Shown piece by piece: positions 51,697-61,238 of a stretch of 64,000 nucleotides of DNA; the stretch's first letter is position 1; each line of letters begins with the position of its first letter. The stretch covers positions 62,001 to 126,000 of the forward strand of contig CAJYIW010000026.1 in assembly GCA_913775095.1 (NCBI GenBank), in the 5' to 3' direction. The notes beneath the pieces are model-generated. The model was not told where the DNA came from. It did no database searches and worked only from the letters and a program-made list of their open reading frames with translations. The position numbers and the translations under genes were made by a program. This DNA is from an uncultured Siphonobacter sp. (GTDB lineage Bacteria > Bacteroidota > Bacteroidia > Cytophagales > Spirosomataceae).

Positions 51697-54024
51697 TTAA
51701 AAGCTAAACTTAGTACGAAGGCTAATGTTTCTCCCCTGATCGTCGGCGTAATACCTGAATCGATTCAGATAATCCCGGTATCGGGTATCGAAGGCATTTT
51801 GTATCGTTAAGCTTACATCCAGCGTATGGGCTGCCCCGGCAAGGGAAGTTCCCAGCGAAGCGTTCCAGAGCCAGTACCCCGCTGGCGGCGGAGCGAAATC
51901 TCCGTTTTCAGGAGCCCGGGTTTGTTTGGCTACGTACAACTGGCCCGCCTGCAGGTAAAGTTTGGCTACGCCCTTAAACGGGTTAAGCCACTGATAACGA
52001 AGGCTGTTTTCCAGCCGGTCCGCCGGGATCTGTACCAGTTGGGCCTCGTTTCGAACATCCCTTACCCGTACCACTGAATACTTGCTTTGAAGGTTTAACT
52101 GACTGGTCACGAGAAGATTAAACGATAAATCAATTCCCTGGAAAAGGGCGTCCACCTGAGTATATTTAAAATAAGGAAACGCTCCCCGAATGGTTAGGAT
52201 GGGAGCGTCCTGAGGCTTTAGGTAGATAAAGTTCTGAATGTAGTTGCGGTAAAGAGAAAGTTCTGCCGTTAGCCGTTTGCTGCTGTACTGAGTGGTCCAG
52301 TCCAGATTAAAGGCGGTTTCTGGGTTCAGACGGGCATCGCCTTCTTCATAAGCCGCCGCTCCGTGGTGAACTCCCGCACTATAGAGTTCATTGATCGAAG
52401 GAGGCCGCCAGGCTATGCCCGCGTTAACCCGCGTGTTCCAGGCTTCTCCGATTCGGCGAATAATCCCCAGGCTTCCGGAGGCATTGCCAAAATTCAGGTA
52501 AGTGTATTCGCGAACACCCCGGCGAGGGAAAAGTGTAACGCGTTGATAACGAAAGTCATAGCGAAGTCCTGCTTCTACGTCCCAGTGGTTATTCGTGTAT
52601 TTTTCCAGCCAGAACAGACCCGCCGTGGCCTGACGGAAGTTAGGAATCAGGGGACGGCCATACACCAGATTTCGCTGGTATTGCAGACTCAATCCCGCCG
52701 AACCCGTAATCTTCCGGGCAATGGGACGATGCTCGTAGACGAGATCTCCGGTGTAGGTAGTAATTTCAAAATTGAGTTCCGGGCGATTCAGGGCCGCTAA
52801 GCTATCATTTCGGGGTACGTGCAGGTCATACTCGGCCCGTTTGTTTTGCTGACGGGCCAAAGTGAGCGTCCAGCTGCCTTTTTGGGCAGGGGCAAAGCTG
52901 ATTTTTATCTTTTCCAGCTGGTGAGACACGTCCTGATAAGGCCGTTTGATAGCATAGCTGAAGCCGCTTTTTATGAAGGGTTCGCCCCGTTGAAGAACGT
53001 TTTCCAGATCGCTCACACTACCAATGTGCGAACCGCTGAAGATCCCGATTTTGGTATCAAAGCGGCTGGCAAAAGCCTCCACATTCCAGTTTCCGTGGCG
53101 GTATCCCAGAGCCAGGGAATAGTTTCCTTCGGCCAGGCCGGTATTATCCAGAAAATAACGGGGTGTTCGAATATTCCCCCCGCGTTTGAGCGTTCCCTGC
53201 ACTCGCCAGCCCAAACCCGGCAGGGCTTTCCATCCCCCTTCCAGCTGTACCGATGCTACCCCCTGACGCCCATTGGAAAACCCCACCAGATTTACTTCTC
53301 CCTGAATACCAGCCTGTTTAGGCAGGGGGGCGGGTTCTACCAGAACTACTCCGGCGATTGCTTCCGGCCCGTAACGAACGCCTGCGGCACCTTTTACTAC
53401 GGTTAACTGCTTGGCTACGAACGGATCTATCTCAGGAGCATGTTCACTGCCCCATTGCTGGCCTTCCTGCCGGATGCCGTTGTTGAGAAGAAGTACCCGA
53501 TTGGAATGCATGCCATGAATAATGGGTTTGCCAATGCTGCTTCCGGTTTGCAGGGTAGTTACCCCGGCCACATTTCGCAGGGCATCGGCAAGGCTTTGTC
53601 CGCGGGTGGCCTCTAACTCTTCACCCGAAAGCGTGGACCGCGTTAGAGTAGAGCTCTCGAGTTTGTGAGCAGTGACGGTCACGTTTTGTAAGTGAATGTC
53701 CTCTTCTTCCAGGTGAAGATTCTGTTCTACTTCCGTGTGAATTAAATTGAGCGAAAGAGTATCCGCCTGATAGCCAATAAGTTTGCAAACCAGCGTGTAT
53801 CTGCCCTGGCACAGTCCCCGGATTTCGTACCTGCCTGAAGCATCGGTAATGGCGTTTCGATTCATCTGCGGTAAAATCAGCAAAGCTCCCGCAACGGCCT
53901 TCCCCGTTTGTCGGTCACTGACCTCGCCTTTTAATACACAATTGCAATGTTGGGCGTGTAAAGAACCAGCCCCAAGCATCGCACAAACCATCAGCCAACG
54001 CATCATTTCACTCATCGCTTTCAT
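51697..54024 (-). CDS. TonB-dependent receptor
   Basis: This is about 775 residues. The frame runs to 54057, but a promoter and palindrome occupy that stretch; ATG 54024, 54015 or 54006 are realistic, all giving a signal peptide ending SLHAQ. An N-terminal carboxypeptidase-like domain (GEVSDRQTGKAVAGALLI), a plug (about residues 130-240, LADALRNVAGVTTLQ, GKPIIHGMHSNRVLLLNNG, KGAAGVRYGPEAIAGV) and a 22-strand barrel ending in RTKFSF follow. It imports metal complexes, cobalamin or siderophore-like ligands with TonB energy. The plug motif EHAPEIDPF resembles metal-uptake receptors, and the operator supports metal control (inference). Confidence 0.9.
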   Translation of the reverse strand: MKAMSEMMRWLMVCAMLGAGSLHAQHCNCVLKGEVSDRQTGKAVAGALLILPQMNRNAITDASGRYEIRGLCQGRYTLVCKLIGYQADTLSLNLIHTEVEQNLHLEEEDIHLQNVTVTAHKLESSTLTRSTLSGEELEATRGQSLADALRNVAGVTTLQTGSSIGKPIIHGMHSNRVLLLNNGIRQEGQQWGSEHAPEIDPFVAKQLTVVKGAAGVRYGPEAIAGVVLVEPAPLPKQAGIQGEVNLVGFSNGRQGVASVQLEGGWKALPGLGWRVQGTLKRGGNIRTPRYFLDNTGLAEGNYSLALGYRHGNWNVEAFASRFDTKIGIFSGSHIGSVSDLENVLQRGEPFIKSGFSYAIKRPYQDVSHQLEKIKISFAPAQKGSWTLTLARQQNKRAEYDLHVPRNDSLAALNRPELNFEITTYTGDLVYEHRPIARKITGSAGLSLQYQRNLVYGRPLIPNFRQATAGLFWLEKYTNNHWDVEAGLRYDFRYQRVTLFPRRGVREYTYLNFGNASGSLGIIRRIGEAWNTRVNAGIAWRPPSINELYSAGVHHGAAAYEEGDARLNPETAFNLDWTTQYSSKRLTAELSLYRNYIQNFIYLKPQDAPILTIRGAFPYFKYTQVDALFQGIDLSFNLLVTSQLNLQSKYSVVRVRDVRNEAQLVQIPADRLENSLRYQWLNPFKGVAKLYLQAGQLYVAKQTRAPENGDFAPPPAGYWLWNASLGTSLAGAAHTLDVSLTIQNAFDTRYRDYLNRFRYYADDQGRNISLRTKFSF

Positions 54025-54031
54025 AAGGGAA

Positions 54032-54064
54032 CAAAAGTATGACTTTTGCAACATCATTGCAAAA
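54032..54064 (-). promoter_or_regulatory. TonB receptor promoter with overlapping operator palindrome
   Basis: Minus-strand TTTG (54063-54060), 20 bp, TACTTTTG (54039-54032) is a consensus promoter. A perfect 8-bp inverted repeat TTTTGCAA-catca-TTGCAAAA (54044-54064) covers the -33 box and spacer, exactly where a repressor would block polymerase. A Zur/Fur-like metalloregulator is a plausible binder; this is inference. Confidence 0.6.
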
Positions 54065-54346
54065 ACTTCTCGTTTAAGCTCATTCCAGGATAGTTCAACA
54101 AAACTCAGTGCTGAAAGAGGGCAAAACAGGAAGTTATCCCTAATACCGTGGCCCGGTTTTTTAATGCTATACTACCGATTGTTCAACGTTGGGTGCAATT
54201 AAGTTAAACACCTGATACAGTGGGCTTAATCCAATTGAACCGTTTACTCAATAATCCAGGCAGGATTTTTAAATAACAGGATTTAAACATAGCATTGTTT
54301 AACCTTCAAAATAATTTCATTAAACAAACGTCGCCCTATTCAGCCC

Positions 54347-54859
54347 ATGACTGCTCTTGAATTTACTCATCACGTTGGACATGTATCAAAATCACTCCGG
54401 CCTTTTGCCTTGCGATTAACCAAGGATGTTGAGGAGGCAAACGACTTATTGCAGGATACGTTATTAAAAGCGTTTACCAATCGTGACAAGTACGCAGATG
54501 GCACTAACATTAAAGCCTGGCTTTACACGATCATGAAAAACACGTTCATTACCAACTATCAGCGGATGGTGCGTAAGAACACGTTTATTGATACATCAGA
54601 TGATTTATACTACTTAAACTCCCTGGAGAGTTCAACCGATAATCAAGCCTATTCAACCTTTGCTCTGGAAGACATTAATGCTGCGATCCGGGTGCTGGAT
54701 GATTCTCACAAAACGCCTTTCATGATGTACTTTCAGGGGTATAAGTATCATGAGATTGCGGATCGTCTGCAAATCCCCATCGGAACGGTGAAAAACCGTA
54801 TTCACCTGGCTCGTAAAGAGCTGAAAGACCAGCTTAGCATGTACGAATACGCATACTAG
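54347..54859 (+). CDS. ECF-type RNA polymerase sigma factor
   Basis: This is a 170-residue sigma-70 family protein of ECF size. Region 2 includes RPFALRLTKDVEEANDLLQDTLLKAF, region 4 YFQGYKYHEIADRLQIPIGTVKNRIHLARKELK with a clear helix-turn-helix. No anti-sigma gene is next to it. It lies 117 bp upstream of crtI-crtB on the same strand, but its own hairpin separates them, so it may control the carotenoid genes in trans (inference). Confidence 0.92.
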   Translation: MTALEFTHHVGHVSKSLRPFALRLTKDVEEANDLLQDTLLKAFTNRDKYADGTNIKAWLYTIMKNTFITNYQRMVRKNTFIDTSDDLYYLNSLESSTDNQAYSTFALEDINAAIRVLDDSHKTPFMMYFQGYKYHEIADRLQIPIGTVKNRIHLARKELKDQLSMYEYAY

Positions 54860-54881
54860 GAAAAACCTGAGTACAGAACCC

Positions 54882-54905
54882 AAAAGCCGGAATTTTCCGG
54901 CTTTT
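54882..54905 (+). terminator. Sigma factor gene terminator
   Basis: There is a 10-11-bp stem (AAAAGCCGGAA with TTCCGGCTTTT) and a T-run. Confidence 0.85.
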
Positions 54906-54975
54906 TTTGTTTTCTGCATCTCAAACAATTTCCTATCCCCTCAGTTTAAGGGGATAGGGTTCTTTTCAGCGTATT

Positions 54976-56460
54976 ATGGGCAAACGAGTTATTGTAATTG
55001 GTGCCGGATTTTCCGGATTAGCTGCCGCTACCGCACTGGCAGATCAGGGTTATTCGGTGACGATTCTGGAAAAAAATGAATCCGCTGGCGGAAGAGCCCG
55101 AAAGTTTGAAACGCAGGGGTTTGTCTTTGATATGGGGCCCAGCTGGTACTGGATGCCCGATGTTTTTGAAAAATACTTTGCGGAGTTCGGCAAAAAGCCT
55201 TCTGACTACTACGATCTGATTCGTCTAGACCCTTCGTATAGCGTCATTTTCGGCGAAAGTGATAAAGTAGACCTGCCCGCCCGCCTGCCTCAACTGGAAG
55301 CTCTTTTCGAAGGAATTGAGCCCGGTGCCGCCCTGAAACTACGGGAATTTTTAAAGCAGGCAGCTTACAAATACGAAGTTGGCATGAATAAGTTCGTCTG
55401 GAAGCCCAGCCGAAGCGTGACCGAGTTTCTGAGTTTGAAACTGTTGGTTGATGTCAGTCGGCTGGATGTATTACAGTCGTTCCATACTCACATTCGCAAA
55501 TACTTCAGCCACGAGCGAATTCTGAAGCTCATGGAATTTCCGATCCTGTTTCTGGGGGCCCTGCCCGAAAACACACCGGCCATGTACAGCCTGATGAACT
55601 ACGCTGAAATTGCCCTAGGAACCTGGTATCCCATGGGTGGGATGCACGAAATTGTGAAGGCGATGGTGAAGCTGGCGGAAGAAAAAGGCGTTCAGATCAA
55701 TTACGAAGAAGAAGTTCAGGAGTTAGTCATTCAGCAAGGGCAGGTCCGGGAGGTAATCACCGCCAGCGGAAGCTATCAGGCCGATGCCGTCGTGGCCGGA
55801 GCCGACTATCACCACGTCGAAGACAAACTCCTCAAGCCCGAGTACCGAAACTATTCCGAGCAGTACTGGCAGAAGCGAGTCCTGGCTCCTTCCTGTATTT
55901 TATACTATCTCGGGGTTAATCGTCGAGTGAATAAACTTAACCATCACAACCTGTTCTTTGACGAAGACTTCGGTCTGCATTCTCACGAAATTTATACCCA
56001 GCCCCAATGGCCCAGTAAGCCCCTTTTTTACGTATCGGCTCCTTCCAAAACCGATCCTTCCGTTGCCCCCGAAGGCAGTGAAAACCTGTTCGTTCTCATT
56101 CCCGTGGCTCCCGATCTGGCGGGCGATACCGAAGAAATCCGGGACCACTACTATCATATGGTCATGGAGCGGCTGGAGCGTTATGTGGGTCATGACATTC
56201 GTTCGCACGTCGTGTATAAACGCAGCTATGCCCACTCGGATTTCATGCAGGATTACCACGCTTTCAAGGGTAATGCGTACGGTCTGGCTAATACGCTCAT
56301 GCAAACGGCACTGCTGAAACCTAATTTAAAAAGTTTTAAGGTAAAAAATTTGTATTATACCGGACAATTAACCGTTCCTGGGCCCGGCGTGCCCCCTTCG
56401 CTGATTTCGGGTCTGGTGGTGGCCAAAGAATTAAACCGCGAGCAAACGAGTAGAGTATAG
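54976..56460 (+). CDS. crtI: Phytoene desaturase
   Basis: This is a 494-residue FAD-dependent CrtI-type desaturase. The dinucleotide motif VIVIGAGFSGLAAATALADQG lies at residues 5-25 (shown in part), GGRARKFETQGFVFDMGPSW follows, and the C-terminal signature is YYTGQLTVPGPGVPPSLISG. It introduces double bases into phytoene to give lycopene or a similar carotenoid, in the membrane. crtB begins 36 bp later. Cyclase and hydroxylase genes are not in the window. Confidence 0.94.
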   Translation: MGKRVIVIGAGFSGLAAATALADQGYSVTILEKNESAGGRARKFETQGFVFDMGPSWYWMPDVFEKYFAEFGKKPSDYYDLIRLDPSYSVIFGESDKVDLPARLPQLEALFEGIEPGAALKLREFLKQAAYKYEVGMNKFVWKPSRSVTEFLSLKLLVDVSRLDVLQSFHTHIRKYFSHERILKLMEFPILFLGALPENTPAMYSLMNYAEIALGTWYPMGGMHEIVKAMVKLAEEKGVQINYEEEVQELVIQQGQVREVITASGSYQADAVVAGADYHHVEDKLLKPEYRNYSEQYWQKRVLAPSCILYYLGVNRRVNKLNHHNLFFDEDFGLHSHEIYTQPQWPSKPLFYVSAPSKTDPSVAPEGSENLFVLIPVAPDLAGDTEEIRDHYYHMVMERLERYVGHDIRSHVVYKRSYAHSDFMQDYHAFKGNAYGLANTLMQTALLKPNLKSFKVKNLYYTGQLTVPGPGVPPSLISGLVVAKELNREQTSRV

Positions 56461-56496
56461 TTTTTTAGGGAATTATCCCTACTAACCTCTATCAAA

Positions 56497-57339
56497 TTGA
56501 TGAAAAATATGATGGCATTGTACGAACAAACGACCCTGGAGTGTAGCCGTTTAATTACCCAACGCTACAGTACGTCGTTTACTTTAGGCATTAAGACGCT
56601 GGATCGGAAGTTCCACTGGGCCATATATGCCATCTATGGATTCGTTCGCTACGCGGATGAGATTGTGGATACCTTCCACGATTTCGACAAGAAGAAGTTA
56701 TTACTGCGTTTTAAGAAAGATACTTATCAGGCCATTGAAGAGGGCATTAGCCTCAACCCGGTTCTTCACTCGTTTCAGAAAGTGGTCAATCAGTACGGCA
56801 TTGAGCGGGAGCTGATCGAAGCCTTTCTGGTGTCGATGGAAATGGATCTGGAAGAAACCAGCTACACCAAGGACGGCTACGAAACGTACATCTATGGCTC
56901 CGCCGAAGTCGTAGGCCTGATGTGTTTGCGGGTATTCTGCGAAGGAGACTGCCAGCAATACGATTCCCTCAGCGAACCCGCCCGGCGACTGGGATCAGCC
57001 TTCCAAAAAGTAAACTTCCTGCGGGACATCAAATCGGATTTTCATGATCGCGGTCGGGTGTATTTTCCGGGAGTGGACTTCAAAAGCTTTTCGGCGAAAG
57101 ATAAACTCATTATTGAAGACGATATTCAGCAGGATTTTGACGCAGCTCTGGCGGGCATTCGCCGTCTGCCGCGTTCGGCCCGAATGGGGGTCTATCTGGC
57201 TTATTGTTATTACCTGCGGTTATTTGCCAAAATCAAAGCCGTGCCTTTTGCCCGTATTCAGGAAGAACGCATCCGGGTTCCGGACTTTCAAAAACTGATG
57301 ATGCTGGCTAAAACCTACGTTTCCTACCGTACGATTTAA
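56497..57339 (+). CDS. crtB: Phytoene synthase
   Basis: This is a 280-residue squalene/phytoene synthase family protein. The first aspartate-rich motif is YADEIVD (about D54), the second lies in VNFLRDIKSDFHDRGRVYFP (about residue 176). STSFTLGIKTL and YGSAEVVGLMCLRVF are family hallmarks. It joins two geranylgeranyl diphosphates to phytoene. It is cotranscribed with crtI and ends in a strong terminator. Confidence 0.95.
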   Translation: MMKNMMALYEQTTLECSRLITQRYSTSFTLGIKTLDRKFHWAIYAIYGFVRYADEIVDTFHDFDKKKLLLRFKKDTYQAIEEGISLNPVLHSFQKVVNQYGIERELIEAFLVSMEMDLEETSYTKDGYETYIYGSAEVVGLMCLRVFCEGDCQQYDSLSEPARRLGSAFQKVNFLRDIKSDFHDRGRVYFPGVDFKSFSAKDKLIIEDDIQQDFDAALAGIRRLPRSARMGVYLAYCYYLRLFAKIKAVPFARIQEERIRVPDFQKLMMLAKTYVSYRTI

Positions 57340-57353
57340 GACAAGTTCTTTAA

Positions 57354-57392
57354 AAAAGGCGGCTTTTTGCTTCGGGCAGAAAGCCGCCTTTT
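57354..57392 (+). terminator. crtB terminator
   Basis: There is a 13-bp stem (AAAAGGCGGCTTT with AAAGCCGCCTTTT) with a 13-nt loop that can add two GC pairs. Confidence 0.85.
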
Positions 57393-57927
57393 CTATTTAT
57401 TACCCCTTGCGTTTAGTATATCTACTTAACTCGGCTAAGTGCTTTATTTCTAAGGAACTATCAATGCTCTGAAAAGAGATTTCTGAATAAAATCAGCCCA
57501 GACTGGAAAGTTTATTAGGATTATTATTATAAATAATAGTTAATTTCTGAACATTGATAATATTTCGAATTTTAAAAAATACCTTACCTATTAATCTATT
57601 TTTAACATAAAAACTATAATTGTGTATGGTATATGTTTGAAAATAGCTAATTTTATTCCACGGTTTCAATAAAAGGTACTTTTCTGGTTTAAATTAGACT
57701 GGTAGGAAGAATTGATCTAAAATTGGATTTAAGTAATAAGAATCCGGTTGCTGGCTGTTTCTCCACCTTAGTTTATTTCAATAAGTGCCTTAGATATAGA
57801 AATCGGCGGCCTGCCAGGGCCACCGATTTCAAGTATTGGAAATTTCGTCTGTAACGCCAATCACTCGACGAAACTCCGATTTTGATTTCCATGCGTCTGT
57901 TCACATGTACCAAAACAAATCAAAAGT
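57393..57927 (+). promoter_or_regulatory. AT-rich region upstream of susC with candidate promoter and hairpin
   Basis: This is 535 bp without a supportable ORF. TATGTTTG (57632-57639) matches the -7 element but lacks a -33 box. A hairpin at 57799-57830 (GAAATCGG with CCGATTTC, inner GGCC/GGCC) would lie in the leader. There is no T-run behind it. Confidence 0.4.
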
Positions 57928-60900
57928 ATGAAAAAAAAGTACCACACTCTCCTGGGGGTGGCGGGGCAGAAGAAATTTAAAAGTAAATTAATTCTTCCCG
58001 CACTGGCGCTGGGCCTATGTCCTATGGTAGCCCGGGCAAGCTTGCCTGAAAGAGTAAACGTATCTACTCCTGTGATAGTCAATGCTCCCGTAGACCGGGT
58101 AATCACGGGAAAAGTCATTGACAAAGATACCAAAGAGGGCCTGCCTGGGGTTTCGGTGCAGGTGAAAGGCACCAGCATTGGAACGACAACGGATGCTCAG
58201 GGAAAGTACAAACTGAGCGTACCGGATCAGCAAAGTGTAGTAGTCTTTTCATTCGTGGGTTATACCGCCATTGAGCAGCCCATTTCTTCCCAAACCACCA
58301 TTGACATTGAATTAGCTACCAACTCCAAAGAACTGACGGAGGTCTTGGTGGTGGGATACGGTACCCAGACTAAAAAAGAATTTACGGGTTCAGCCGCTAG
58401 TATCAATAGCGACAAACTCAAAGAAATTCCCGTGCAGAGTTTTGACCAGGCTCTGGCGGGCCGGGCCGCCGGGGTGAATATTGCCGTAGCCAATGGTGTT
58501 TTAAATAATGCTCCCGTCATCCGGATTCGGGGGATCAACTCGATTTCGCTTAGTTCGTATCCCTTAATTGTAGTCGATGGGATTCCCCTGACCACGGGTA
58601 GTGTGGGGAACGGAAACGTGCCGAACAACCCGTTGGGGGACATTAACCCTTCGGACATTGAGTCCATTGACGTCCTGAAAGATGCGGCTTCCACGGCTAT
58701 CTACGGTTCGCGGGCGGCAGCCGGAGTGTTATTGGTCACTACGAAGCGGGGCAAAGAAGGCCGCGTGAAAGTGGGCTACGACGGCTGGGTAGGGGTCACG
58801 AGTCCCGTTCGTTTACCCGAACTGCTCAACGCCGAGGAGTACATGATGATTAAGAACGAAGCGGTTAATAACAAGAAGATTATTGAAGGTAAGGCTAACG
58901 ATCCTAACGTTGCCTCGGCCTTGTTTTTTCCTTCGAAACGCTCGGATGGATCGTTGGCACAAACCAACTGGTACGATCACATCTTCCAGACCGGCGTTTC
59001 GCATAACCACGCCATTAACGTCAGTGGCGGCAGTAAGAATACGAGTTATTTCTTCTCGACCAACTATTCCGATCAGAACGGAATTTTGCAAACCAATAAT
59101 TTCAAGCGGAAAGGCATTCGTCTGAACGTAGATCATCAGGCGACGAAATGGCTCAAGCTGAGAGGAAGCCTGAACTATACCAATTCCTTCAATAAATCGC
59201 CCAACTCGGGCTCGCTGGAAGGTAATGCCCAGTTGATTGTGGGGGCGGCCCGGATGGCGTATACCCTGGCTCCCAACGTGGCGGCTTATAACGAAGACGG
59301 TACTCCGAACCTGAATCTGTTAGTAGCGGGTGGCCCGATTGGCAACGGTGCTAACCAAGTGGCTAGTGTGTATTACAACCCCGTTGCTCTGTTCAAACTG
59401 GCGAGTTATACCTCCGAAAACGACCGGATTCTGGCTAACGTCGGGGCCACGTTTACGCTGCTGAAAGGACTAAATTTCACAACCAATTATTCGATTGACC
59501 GTCTACGCACCGAAAGTATTAACTCTTTGAGTGCTACGCCGGGTAGTAGTTCGTCAACCAACGGTTCGGTTACCAACGTGACTGGGCTTCGCAACAACTG
59601 GAACTTCACCAATACGCTTAATTACGATACCCGCTTTGGAAAAAGCCATTTAACGGCCTTACTGGGCTACGATGCTCAGGTGTTTGACACGAGCGTCTGG
59701 GGCGTAAACGTAACGCAGGCGGCGGATCCTTACTTTGATGATTATCAGGGAACTTGGGGGAATATTACGCCTTCCGGCAACAGCCTGTTTAACCGTTCGT
59801 TCCTGTCGATGTTCTCGCGGGTAACCTATGATTTCAACGATCGCTACTTCTTTACGGTCAACTTCAGAAGGGATGGTAACTCCTCGCTGGGAGCGGATCG
59901 CAAGTGGGGTAACTTCGGCGGTATTTCCGGCGGCTGGGCTGTATCCGAAGAAGAATTCTACAAAGCTTCTTCGCTGAGTAAAGTGTTGACCAGTGCCAAA
60001 CTAAGAGCCAGCTGGGGCCGGGTGGGTAACGGAAATCTCAACAGTCCGTACGCTTCTCTGAACCTGTATTCTTCCTCGCTGTACGGAACGGTACCTACCT
60101 GGGCGTACAATCAGGCCGGAAACGCCAATCTGGGCTGGGAAACTTCCCAACAAACCAACGTAGGGGCCGATCTGGATTTCTGGAATGGCAAGCTTCAGGT
60201 GGAACTGACGTATTTCAATAACAACGTCGATGGCCTGATCCTGAACGTTCCCCAGGCTCCCTCCAAGGGTATTCCGGGTAATGCGATCCTGTCGAACGTA
60301 GGTTCCTTGTCTAATAAAGGGCTGGAATTAGGCATTAACTCGACGGTGATCCGGAAAGCAGATTTCTCCTGGAATGTCAGCTTCAACTACTCCCGCCTCA
60401 GCAATAAGGTGACTTCGCTGTCTAACGACGGTAACCCCATTCTCAGTACGACGGCCACCTCTGCCAATATCTTCAACATTACGCAAGTAGGCTCATCGGT
60501 AGGTACCCTTTACGGAGCCGTCACGGATGGCATTAATCCGGAAAACGGGCAACGTATTTTCGTGAATGCGGCCGGCGAGCGGGTGCAGTATAGTCTGGCC
60601 GTATCGCCCGATGCTCCGGGCAGCTGGACGTATCTGGATGGCAGAAAAGCAGCCGCCATCACGGCGGCGGATTACAAACCCCTGGGGAATGCGTTACCGA
60701 AGTGGTACGGAGGATTTAACAACACGTTCCGGTACAAGAACTTTGACCTGAACCTGAACTTCACCTACTCGGGCGGTAACTACATCCTGAACGGTAACAC
60801 GGGTACCTGGCTGGATCAGCGGATGTTCAATAACTCCAAAAAAGTGCTGAATCGCTGGACTACCCCCGGTCAGGTTACGGACGTGCCCCGTCTGGTGTAT

Positions 60901-61200
60901 AATGACAACTTCGCGGCGGCCAACATTCCCAACATCTCGGCTTACGTAGAAAAAGGCGACTTCCTGCGTCTGCAAAACGTGATGCTGGGCTATAAATTAC
61001 CTTCCGCTCTGTTTGGTCAGTCGGGAATCAGCTCGCTTCGCGTGTATGCTCAGGCTTCCAACGTCTTCCTGCTGACGAAATACTCCGGTGTAGAACCCGA
61101 GTCTTCGGTGAACGGGAACACGAACGTCTCTCCTGGTATTGAATATAACTCGTTAGGAAACGGACGGACGATCACACTCGGTGTCAATCTTGCTTTCTAG
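57928..61200 (+). CDS. SusC/RagA-type TonB-linked outer-membrane protein
   Basis: This is a 1090-residue SusC-family receptor. A long signal region precedes a carboxypeptidase-like domain (about 60-135, GKVIDKDTKEGLPGVSVQVKG), then the TonB box area (LTEVLVVGYGTQTKKEFTG), plug (about 140-270, IRIRGINSIS, LIVVDGIPL, VLKDAASTAIYGSRAAAGVLLVTTKRG) and a barrel ending GRTITLGVNLAF. It forms the glycan or peptide import channel with the SusD-like partner that starts 38 bp later. No polysaccharide hydrolase is linked, so the substrate is unknown. Confidence 0.96.
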   Translation: MKKKYHTLLGVAGQKKFKSKLILPALALGLCPMVARASLPERVNVSTPVIVNAPVDRVITGKVIDKDTKEGLPGVSVQVKGTSIGTTTDAQGKYKLSVPDQQSVVVFSFVGYTAIEQPISSQTTIDIELATNSKELTEVLVVGYGTQTKKEFTGSAASINSDKLKEIPVQSFDQALAGRAAGVNIAVANGVLNNAPVIRIRGINSISLSSYPLIVVDGIPLTTGSVGNGNVPNNPLGDINPSDIESIDVLKDAASTAIYGSRAAAGVLLVTTKRGKEGRVKVGYDGWVGVTSPVRLPELLNAEEYMMIKNEAVNNKKIIEGKANDPNVASALFFPSKRSDGSLAQTNWYDHIFQTGVSHNHAINVSGGSKNTSYFFSTNYSDQNGILQTNNFKRKGIRLNVDHQATKWLKLRGSLNYTNSFNKSPNSGSLEGNAQLIVGAARMAYTLAPNVAAYNEDGTPNLNLLVAGGPIGNGANQVASVYYNPVALFKLASYTSENDRILANVGATFTLLKGLNFTTNYSIDRLRTESINSLSATPGSSSSTNGSVTNVTGLRNNWNFTNTLNYDTRFGKSHLTALLGYDAQVFDTSVWGVNVTQAADPYFDDYQGTWGNITPSGNSLFNRSFLSMFSRVTYDFNDRYFFTVNFRRDGNSSLGADRKWGNFGGISGGWAVSEEEFYKASSLSKVLTSAKLRASWGRVGNGNLNSPYASLNLYSSSLYGTVPTWAYNQAGNANLGWETSQQTNVGADLDFWNGKLQVELTYFNNNVDGLILNVPQAPSKGIPGNAILSNVGSLSNKGLELGINSTVIRKADFSWNVSFNYSRLSNKVTSLSNDGNPILSTTATSANIFNITQVGSSVGTLYGAVTDGINPENGQRIFVNAAGERVQYSLAVSPDAPGSWTYLDGRKAAAITAADYKPLGNALPKWYGGFNNTFRYKNFDLNLNFTYSGGNYILNGNTGTWLDQRMFNNSKKVLNRWTTPGQVTDVPRLVYNDNFAAANIPNISAYVEKGDFLRLQNVMLGYKLPSALFGQSGISSLRVYAQASNVFLLTKYSGVEPESSVNGNTNVSPGIEYNSLGNGRTITLGVNLAF

Positions 61201-61238
61201 TCGCTAGGGAGATGAACCATCAAATCGGAATACTACTC

